From NCBI GenBank assembly GCA_913058555.1, contig CAJXRJ010000003.1:1-32749 (forward strand): a stretch of 32,749 nt of DNA, written 5' to 3'. The position numbers and the translations under genes are program-made. Shown in pieces: positions 26,249-32,749 of the stretch. The notes beneath the pieces were generated by a model. The model was not told the origin of the DNA, ran no database searches, and saw only the letters and a list, made by a program, of their open reading frames with translations. Each line of letters opens with the position of its first letter. Within the stretch, counting starts at the first letter, position 1. Source of the DNA: an uncultured bacterium. Its GTDB lineage: Bacteria; Planctomycetota; UBA1135; GCA-002686595.

Positions 26249-28227
26249 TGAAGGAGCTCTTCGAACTCGGCGATGAGGCACTGGTGTCGCCCGGCGCGGC
26301 GTTGCCCGGAGGGGCTATGGCGGCGAAGATGGAGTCACCTTCGGTCGGGGGCCCTGCGGACCTCGCGAGGCTTGCAGTCTCGGCTGTCTGGCGCCGCTGG
26401 TACGTGGTCCTCGGCGTAGCGCTTCCGTTGGGGGCACTATCAGTCTTTGCCGCGGCGAAGAAGTTCCAGCCCGCGTTTGCCGCCGAAGCGATGATCGAGG
26501 TCGCGCCGACGGTTCCGAGCGTGGCATTCACCGATGAACAGTGGCGCGCGCAATCGATCCACGGGTTCTATGACAATTACATGCGCACTCTGATGCGCTT
26601 GGCGAAGGTCCGTCCCGTGCTGGAGGGCGCAAGGCAGCGCCTCAGCGACGACGGGATCAACTGGCGCCCACCGGCGGTGACAGAGGCGGAGTCCACCGAC
26701 CACTTAGGGGCCCGAATACAGGTGAATGCGATCCGAGAGACACACCTCTTCTCGGTGCGCTTTGAGGACGCCGATCCAGGGCTCGTGGCGCCGGTGGCCA
26801 ATGCGGTCACCACGTCTCTTCTGACTCACCTAGAGGAGACCGCTGCTGAGCAGCGGAGGAAGCGCCGCGAGATCATCGAGGATGAGCGAGAACGCCTTCG
26901 GTTGCAGCTCAGGGATACTTATGCGGCCCTCGAGCCCATGAGCGCCCGATTAGGGAGTGCGTTGATCGATGACCGCCACAATGTCTTCTTCGAACGCCTC
27001 AATACGCTCACCGAGGGCATGACCAAGGTATTCGTCGACCGCGTTCGAAGGGAGGGCGAACTGGAGGGGGTGCGGAAGCGAGCCTCGCTGCTTCTTCAGG
27101 AGGTTCCTTTTGGGGAACTTGAGGCCCTCGTTGATGAGGACCGAGCGGTGGCCGACGCACGCGTGACCCAAGGGCGCCTCGCCCGGGAGATCGAGAGTTC
27201 TACGGGGGCGCTTTCCGATGAACACCCGGAGAGGGCGCAGGCCCTCAAGCGGCTGGCCTCTGCGAGAGCTCAGGGGGACCAAATCGAAGAGGGGGCCCGG
27301 GTCCGGATTCGCGCGAGGCTGCAGTCCCAGCGCGAGGAGCAGGCGGCTCGCTTGTTGACCGCTGCCGAAGGAAGCGTCGAAGGGGCGCGGTGGAGTGAGG
27401 AACGGATGCAGAACGTACTCGGGGATGCCGAGGAACAGCTCGTGGAGCATGGTCGAGCCCAGATCGTGGCGCGGGAGCTTCGCACGGAGGCTGATCGGCT
27501 GCTGGCCACCATGCGGATGTTGGACCAGAGGGTGGACGAGCTCCAGATGGAAGCAAACGCCGCATCCCGCGTTGTCCTCCGAGCTCCTGCGGTAGAGCCG
27601 CGCCGTCCGACGGGGGACAAGCGGCCGGTCGTTGCGCTTGTTGGTCTGTTGTTCAGTGGCGCTCTCGGACTAGCCTTGGGGATCGCATTGGAATGGCTCC
27701 GGCAGCCTGTTCGTCGCGACGCGGACCTCAAGGAGCTTGGACCCGTGACGCGGATGGACGAACGCAGTCGGGCACGGCTTGCGTTTCAGCTGAGCTCCGC
27801 CACGCGGCCCACGCTACTGATGGGGATGGCCGGCGTCTGCGCGGAGGAACTCCGCGCCGTTGGGGCGGACCTGGTCGGACGCGTGGCGACGATCGGCGAG
27901 GTGGTCTGGTTTGACTTGCTCCCCGGCTGCGCGCCTGGAAGAGAGGGTCCTGTGGGGGTGCAAGCGATCCGCCTTGACTCGACAGACCAGGTAGTCCTGC
28001 CAGCTCCGGAAGTGACGCAACGGATCGCAGCGGCCGCCCAGCGCCAGAGGGTTCTCGGTACGGTGCTAGCAGATCCTCATCCGGATCCCGCTGCGAGCGT
28101 TCGCGATCTGGGTTGCGACGTCGTCCTCGTCGTTCGCCGGCACCGAACCCGGCTGGCCTGGGCTAAGGATGCGGCCGCGTCCGGACTTGTGGTTCGCGGG
28201 GTTCTCGTACTCGAACGGAGGGGATGA
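26248..28227 (+). CDS. Wzz/GumC-like polysaccharide co-polymerase with degenerate BY-kinase-like C-terminus
   Basis: N-terminal TM 'RRWYVVLGVALPLGALSVFAAAKKFQPAFAAEAMIEV', long coiled coil, TM2 'VALVGLLFSGALGLALGIALEWLRQP', then about 180 aa with BY-kinase-like layout but no recognisable Walker A. ATG 26248 overlaps the upstream TGA. Confidence 0.85.
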   Translation: MKELFELGDEALVSPGAALPGGAMAAKMESPSVGGPADLARLAVSAVWRRWYVVLGVALPLGALSVFAAAKKFQPAFAAEAMIEVAPTVPSVAFTDEQWRAQSIHGFYDNYMRTLMRLAKVRPVLEGARQRLSDDGINWRPPAVTEAESTDHLGARIQVNAIRETHLFSVRFEDADPGLVAPVANAVTTSLLTHLEETAAEQRRKRREIIEDERERLRLQLRDTYAALEPMSARLGSALIDDRHNVFFERLNTLTEGMTKVFVDRVRREGELEGVRKRASLLLQEVPFGELEALVDEDRAVADARVTQGRLAREIESSTGALSDEHPERAQALKRLASARAQGDQIEEGARVRIRARLQSQREEQAARLLTAAEGSVEGARWSEERMQNVLGDAEEQLVEHGRAQIVARELRTEADRLLATMRMLDQRVDELQMEANAASRVVLRAPAVEPRRPTGDKRPVVALVGLLFSGALGLALGIALEWLRQPVRRDADLKELGPVTRMDERSRARLAFQLSSATRPTLLMGMAGVCAEELRAVGADLVGRVATIGEVVWFDLLPGCAPGREGPVGVQAIRLDSTDQVVLPAPEVTQRIAAAAQRQRVLGTVLADPHPDPAASVRDLGCDVVLVVRRHRTRLAWAKDAAASGLVVRGVLVLERRG

Positions 28228-29532
28228 TTGCAGGCCGCGGTTCTCCTTCCGGTCCTTCTCTTCGTCGCCGTGTGGTTATTCCGCGGCGCTCGGAGTGCTA
28301 TCGTCGGCGTCCTGCTGCCCAGTCTGGTGCTGTTGCCTGCGTATTACGTTTGGAAACTGCCGGGCATTCCGGTGGTGACCTTTCATAACTACCTGGTGGC
28401 CCTTGGGCCGGTGGCGCTCATCAGTGCGCGGATTACCACAGGAGTGCGCCCCGCGCTCACCGACCTTCTGGTGCTCACGGGAGCCATGTGTGCCATCTCC
28501 AGTGAGTGGGGCAATGCGAATTTGCACGAGGCCAAGAACCTGGCGGCGATGATGTTCATGCTGGGCCTGGCCCCGTACTGGATCGGGCGCCTTGTGGCGT
28601 CGTCCGACGGGCTATTGGTCGCATGCATCGGCGTCGTCGTAATGCTCGGCGCTGGCGTGGGCTTCGCATCAGTCTTCGAGGCGCGAATGGGATCGAACCC
28701 CTTTGATTTCTGGCGGGGACGTTGGCCGGGATCCGTGCCTTGGGATGGGGCGCTCTATCGCGCGGGGATTAGACGGTGTGCGGGGCCGTTCGCTCACCCC
28801 ATCTGTGCCGGCTTCTTCTTCTCCATGCTCATTCCGCTCTGGGCGTGGTTGGCCGACCGGAAGCTCCCGTTTCGGTCGCTACAGCGTGTTCTTCTGGGCT
28901 CAGGGCTCTTGTTGGGACTGCTCACTTCGGTGTCGCGAGGGCCCATGCTGGGGGCAATGGTCGGTGTGTTGATCATGCGCTTGGGCTGGTCGCGATGGCG
29001 GCTTCCGATCGCCGCGGTCGCGCTGGCCACCGGTTTGCTCGGGAGCGTGCTGGCTGCGGACAAGGTGGAGGGTTACCTCAGCGTCACCCGGGGGGACGCG
29101 AAGACCGAGTCCCAAGAGACGGCGGCCTACCGCACGGAGATGCTCGTCAACTACCTGGAGGTGGTACGGGAGGAGCCATGGCAAGGATTCGGTCGCTATC
29201 AGGTCCCGGTGGTCAAGGGGCAGAAGTCGATCGATAACCAGTATCTCTTCCTCACCCTCCAGTACGGACTTCCGCATGCCGTGCTCTTCCTTCTGGCGCT
29301 CTTGACGCCGGCGTGCCTTCTTGCCTGGAGGCTCGCATGGGCACCCGTCACCGATCCTCACGGGCGACTCGGGTGGGCCATCGTGGGCTTGCTTTTTGGA
29401 GCGATAGGGACACTGACCACGGTTTTCGCGGGGACGCAAACCGCACAGATTCTGCTTCTGATGCAAGGGATGGCCGTGACACTTACGGGGCGAATCGGTC
29501 GTTCGGCGAGCCTCGGAACGCGGCTACAATGA
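28228..29532 (+). CDS. O-antigen polymerase/ligase-like (Wzy/WaaL) membrane protein
   Basis: Multiple TM segments; 'LLTSVSRGPMLGAMVGVLIMRL' and 'YRTEMLVNYLEVVREEPWQGFGRYQVPVVKGQKSIDNQYLFLTLQYGL' fit the Wzy_C family; TTG start directly after the upstream TGA. Confidence 0.85.
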   Translation: MQAAVLLPVLLFVAVWLFRGARSAIVGVLLPSLVLLPAYYVWKLPGIPVVTFHNYLVALGPVALISARITTGVRPALTDLLVLTGAMCAISSEWGNANLHEAKNLAAMMFMLGLAPYWIGRLVASSDGLLVACIGVVVMLGAGVGFASVFEARMGSNPFDFWRGRWPGSVPWDGALYRAGIRRCAGPFAHPICAGFFFSMLIPLWAWLADRKLPFRSLQRVLLGSGLLLGLLTSVSRGPMLGAMVGVLIMRLGWSRWRLPIAAVALATGLLGSVLAADKVEGYLSVTRGDAKTESQETAAYRTEMLVNYLEVVREEPWQGFGRYQVPVVKGQKSIDNQYLFLTLQYGLPHAVLFLLALLTPACLLAWRLAWAPVTDPHGRLGWAIVGLLFGAIGTLTTVFAGTQTAQILLLMQGMAVTLTGRIGRSASLGTRLQ

Positions 29533-29669
29533 GGAGGTTTACTGAGATTCACGCTGGGGAGAGCCTTAGGGTGACGAACCAACAATCCCTCAGCCGGGGC
29601 ATTTGCTGGCCGCGGCCAGCCTGGGTAGGAGTCCTTGGCGAAAGAACTAGACTAGGTGATGGTGACCCA

Positions 29670-31133
29670 ATGAATCCCCGACTGCTGCTTGTGGACGATG
29701 ATGCTCACTTGCTTGAGTTGATTCAGCTTCAGCTTCGCGGCGAGAGCCTCGACGTTCGGACCGCCGATTCCGGCGCAGGTGCTATGGAGACTCTCAAGGG
29801 GGCTAGGTTCGACGCCGTAGTGCTCGACCTTGGGCTGCCGGATGCGTCCGGATTGGACATCCTCAAGCGTATCTGCACGACCTACGGAGATACGCCAGTG
29901 GTCATCCTCACCGCGAGGGAGGACGTGGAGAGTGCTGTTGCATGCCTTCGCGCCGGTGCGACCGACTTCTTGAGCAAGCCTTTCGATCGAGCTCGTTTGA
30001 TTGCTTCTGTGCGAGGTGCGTTGACTCAGGGGAAGTTGAAGCGGGAAGTCTCCACGCTGCGCAAGGAGCTACAGCGAGAGGAGGGCTTTGGGTCCTTCCT
30101 CGGGAATTCGCCGGCGCTGGCGAGGTCGTTGGAACTCCTGGGGCGCGCGGCAACGAGCGAGGTAACCGTCCTGATCGAGGGCGAGAGCGGCACTGGCAAG
30201 GAAGTCGCCGCGCGGGCCGTGCATGCTGAGGGCAATCGTGCCGCGGGGCCGTTCCTTGCGATCAACTGCGGAGCGTTGCCGGAAACACTCGTTGAGAGTG
30301 AGTTGTTCGGGCACGAAAAGGGAGCCTTCACCGGGGCGGATTCCCTGCGCCGTGGCTGCTTCGAAGAGGCGAGCGGCGGAACGCTATTCCTCGATGAAGT
30401 CGGGGAGCTGAAACCTGATATCCAGGTGCGACTCCTGCGCGTCCTTCAGGAGCGAACGGTCCAGCGTCTTGGTTCGAGCAAGTCGATCCCGATCGATGTG
30501 CGAATCGTGACCGCGACGAATCGAGACCTCCGCGCGGAGGTCGATGCGGGCCGATTCCGGGAGGACTTGTTTTATCGACTGGCTGTATTCCCTGTGATTT
30601 TACCGCCACTGCGCGATCGCAACGGGGACGTGGACCTCCTGGCGCAAGTGTTCCTTGATCAGTCCGCACGGGAGCTGGGGCGGCCAGCGCGTGGGCTCAG
30701 TCGGGAGGCGCTAGAGGTGCTCGGACGCCACACGTGGCCGGGTAACGTTCGTGAACTGATGAACGTGCTGCAGCGCGCGGTGATCCTGGAAGACAGCGAG
30801 GTCGTGCGTACGGACGCCTTGCCAGCGGCGTTAGTGGAGAGCGCGTTCCCCGAAGGCGTATCGGACGTAGGTGAACGGTCCGAGCCGGCCGCTGCGCACG
30901 CAAGGGCGACTCCCTCGCAGTCAAAGGTCGGAGGGGGACTCGCCTTCGGCGGAGAGGTGCTCCGTTTTGTGGAGTACGAGCGAGCGATCGTGTTGCACGC
31001 ACTCGAATCGACAGGGTGGAGTATCAAGAACACACTTGCGTCCCTAGGGATCGGCCGGGCGACCCTCTACCGAAAGATCGAGCGCTACGGGCTGAGGGAC
31101 GAGCGGGGTGAAGTCCCGCCGTCGGACGATTGA
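29670..31133 (+). CDS. NtrC-family sigma54-dependent response regulator (REC-AAA+-Fis HTH)
   Basis: REC 'LLLVDDD...VVLDLGLPD...KPFD'; Walker A GESGTGKE; canonical GAFTGA loop (HEKGAFTGAD); 'GGTLFLDEVGEL'; R-finger region; HTH 'IKNTLASLGIGRATLYRKIERYGL'. Start ATG 29670. Confidence 0.96.
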   Translation: MNPRLLLVDDDAHLLELIQLQLRGESLDVRTADSGAGAMETLKGARFDAVVLDLGLPDASGLDILKRICTTYGDTPVVILTAREDVESAVACLRAGATDFLSKPFDRARLIASVRGALTQGKLKREVSTLRKELQREEGFGSFLGNSPALARSLELLGRAATSEVTVLIEGESGTGKEVAARAVHAEGNRAAGPFLAINCGALPETLVESELFGHEKGAFTGADSLRRGCFEEASGGTLFLDEVGELKPDIQVRLLRVLQERTVQRLGSSKSIPIDVRIVTATNRDLRAEVDAGRFREDLFYRLAVFPVILPPLRDRNGDVDLLAQVFLDQSARELGRPARGLSREALEVLGRHTWPGNVRELMNVLQRAVILEDSEVVRTDALPAALVESAFPEGVSDVGERSEPAAAHARATPSQSKVGGGLAFGGEVLRFVEYERAIVLHALESTGWSIKNTLASLGIGRATLYRKIERYGLRDERGEVPPSDD

Positions 31134-31161
31134 GGCTAATCTCCTCGATTGGATGGCTGGG

Positions 31162-31180
31162 TCGTTCCGATCCGGAACGA
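31162..31180. promoter_or_regulatory. Perfect 19-bp palindrome, candidate upstream activator site
   Basis: TCGTTCCG-ATC-CGGAACGA (8-3-8 perfect inverted repeat), centre about 94 bp upstream of the -24 element at 31264. Confidence 0.6.
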
Positions 31181-31262
31181 TGTACGAGTGGGGCGTTGCT
31201 CGAGCCTGAGACGGAGTGGGGATGGAGGCTCCGCGAGGGACACTGGGAGCTGCCAGGGGGGG

Positions 31263-31279
31263 CTGGCACGACACTTGCT
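31263..31279 (+). promoter_or_regulatory. Sigma54 (-24/-12) promoter for the sugar transferase
   Basis: CTGGCACGACACTTGCT matches consensus YTGGCACGnnnnTTGCW at every specified position; 31 nt before ATG 31309. Confidence 0.88.
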
Positions 31280-31308
31280 TCTCGGTGAGTGGGCAGAGGC
31301 CCTTCACT

Positions 31309-32052
31309 ATGAACATCTCCATCGTCAGCCCCCTACGTTCGAACGCGGCGGGAGGCGGCCCGAGGCACGCTTTCGGCGCAAAGAGCGCTCCGCAGTACAT
31401 CCGCCTTTCGGTCAACGTCCAGAGAACCGGGTGGTGGCTTCGTCATCGAATGTACCCCCACGCGAAGCGCGCCATGGACGTTTTGGTGGCAGGCACGGCG
31501 TTGCTCGTGCTGAGCCCCGCCCTCGCGCTCCTCGCGGTCGCAATCCGCTGCCAAGACGGTGGCCCTGCGCTCTATGTGCAGGAGCGAGTGGGACGTGGCG
31601 GGCGCAGATTCCGGTTCCCCAAGCTCCGGAGCATGAGCATGGCGTCGGACGACCTTCGCGAATCGGTGATCGCACAAGCAGGGCAGCAGACCGGCGTGCG
31701 CTTCAAGGATCGCCGGGACCCACGGATTACGCCTTTGGGTCGGATCCTGCGCCGAACGAGCCTGGATGAGCTCCCTCAGCTCTGGAGTGTTCTCGTCGGG
31801 GACATGTCGCTGGTCGGGCCCCGCCCGCCGCTTCCATCGGAGGTCGAGGCTTACGACCGCCGCACGTGGAGGCGGTTGGATGTCCCACCCGGGCTCACAT
31901 GCACCTGGCAGGTCAGCGGCAGGTCCGACATTGACTTTCAGCAACAGGTGGACCTCGACCTAGACTACGTGCAATGCCGAGGCCTCTGGGTCGATCTGGC
32001 GCTCTTGGCGAGGACGCCGGTGGCTGTTCTCACCGGCCGTGGGGCCTACTGA
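31309..32052 (+). CDS. Undecaprenyl-phosphate sugar phosphotransferase (bacterial sugar transferase, WcaJ/WbaP/EpsB-like)
   Basis: 'KRAMDVLVAGTALLVLSPALALLAVAIRCQDGGPALYVQERVGRGGRRFRFPKLRSM', 'DPRITPLGRILRRTSLDELPQLWSVLVGDMSLVGPRPPLPSEVEAY', 'PGLTCTWQVSGRSDIDFQQQVDLDLDYV'. Confidence 0.95.
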   Translation: MNISIVSPLRSNAAGGGPRHAFGAKSAPQYIRLSVNVQRTGWWLRHRMYPHAKRAMDVLVAGTALLVLSPALALLAVAIRCQDGGPALYVQERVGRGGRRFRFPKLRSMSMASDDLRESVIAQAGQQTGVRFKDRRDPRITPLGRILRRTSLDELPQLWSVLVGDMSLVGPRPPLPSEVEAYDRRTWRRLDVPPGLTCTWQVSGRSDIDFQQQVDLDLDYVQCRGLWVDLALLARTPVAVLTGRGAY

Positions 32053-32053
32053 T

Positions 32054-32749
32054 ATGAGCAGCACTCAGCACGGCCCCTACAGCGTCTCGTTTTTGGGGGT
32101 CGAAGCCCTGGCGCCGAGGAACCTCAGCCCCGCGGACCTCCGGGCATGGCTTATGGCGCCTATCGCGGGCGAACCGCTCTACCGTCGACTCCTCGAACCC
32201 TTGGTCGGCGTGACGGTGGCCCGAATCCGAACAGGGACAGGCTCCGTTGGTCGTGCTCTCGCCAGGTTGGTCGAAGAGCGACCGGTCTTTGGACTCGGGG
32301 ACTCGTTCAAAGCGGATGTTGGGCCGGGGATGGGCGAGCTCCTCTTGCCGGGTAGCGGGCTGATCGGACTGGATGTCTCGGCGTTGATCGCCCGGTCCGA
32401 GGCCGAGGAGCGGCCGTACATTGTCATGGGAAAGCCGACGCATCGCTCGTCCCGTGGAAACATGGTTTTCGTCCGGCCTGCGAGTTGCAGGCGAGGCGCA
32501 TCCTCTGCGGCGCCCGCGCAGCCAGGGGTGCCGTTCGAGTTCCGACCAACTGGCTCCGTCAGGGCGTTGCTCGAGTCGTCCAAGGCCGCGCTGCGACAGC
32601 AGGTCCCTGGACTGGAGCCGGCCGGTGTTTGGCGGCGAGGGATGCTGCTGGGTTCACGCGCCACCGTCGCTGCGACTATGGATGGGGCGGTGCGGGCGGC
32701 AGTCGGGGCTGAGAGTCGGGTGGAGACAAACGTGCTTCTGGGGGAAGGG
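32054..32749 (+). CDS. Unknown protein, truncated by window end (232 codons open)
   Basis: ATG 32054, 1 bp after the sugar transferase stop; frame open to the last base with no stop (MSSTQHGPYSVSFLGVEALAPRNLSPADLRAWLMAPIAGEPLYRRLLEPLVGVTVARIRTGTGS...). Absent from the ORF track, probably because it has no stop. Confidence 0.75.
   Translation, partial: MSSTQHGPYSVSFLGVEALAPRNLSPADLRAWLMAPIAGEPLYRRLLEPLVGVTVARIRTGTGSVGRALARLVEERPVFGLGDSFKADVGPGMGELLLPGSGLIGLDVSALIARSEAEERPYIVMGKPTHRSSRGNMVFVRPASCRRGASSAAPAQPGVPFEFRPTGSVRALLESSKAALRQQVPGLEPAGVWRRGMLLGSRATVAATMDGAVRAAVGAESRVETNVLLGEG

Noticed and set aside
29533-29669. Search for a fifth sigma54 promoter upstream of the NtrC-type activator
   Set aside because: No GG-N10-GC element with acceptable -24 and -12 boxes was found; the gene may be read from the upstream operon.
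1-32749. tRNA/rRNA genes, CRISPR arrays, prophage or restriction/defence modules
   Set aside because: No supporting sequence seen by eye; a tRNAscan/Infernal/DefenseFinder run would be needed to exclude them formally.

Overview
This is a GC-rich bacterial metagenomic contig. It looks planctomycete-like, but that is an inference from gene style only. Bases 1-49 are not genomic: they match the tail of the Illumina P5 adapter, the Nextera i5 index ACTGCATA and the Nextera Read-1 transposase adapter. The left half (about 0.2-16.3 kb) encodes large secreted or surface proteins: a CotH-kinase/lamin-tail protein, an FG-GAP/VCBS DxDGDG-repeat protein, two proteins sharing a C-terminal 'LCLGG..GRF...W.xWyRDT..SNFs.GfsITF' module, and a lipoprotein. 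It also holds an ABC-F ATPase and several gene relics: an IS5-like transposase fragment, two decayed copies of one rve/integrase-type transposase, a kinase-less PD40 propeller interrupted by an in-frame TGA, and a possible group II intron 3' remnant. The right half (about 17.2-32.7 kb) is a polysaccharide biosynthesis/export locus: WecG/TagA GT, four further GTs, a Wzx-like flippase, a Wza-like exporter, a Wzz/GumC-like protein with an apparently Walker-less BY-kinase-like C-terminus, an O-antigen polymerase/ligase, an NtrC-type sigma54 activator, a WcaJ/WbaP-type sugar transferase and a truncated unknown ORF. The most interesting signal is a set of four sigma54 (-24/-12; GG-N10-GC) promoter matches, each 31-43 nt before a start codon in this locus. 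Two of them are back-to-back in the divergent flippase/exporter intergenic region. A perfect 19-bp palindrome lies about 94 bp upstream of the best promoter, as expected for an activator site. Together these suggest a self-contained sigma54-controlled exopolysaccharide regulon.
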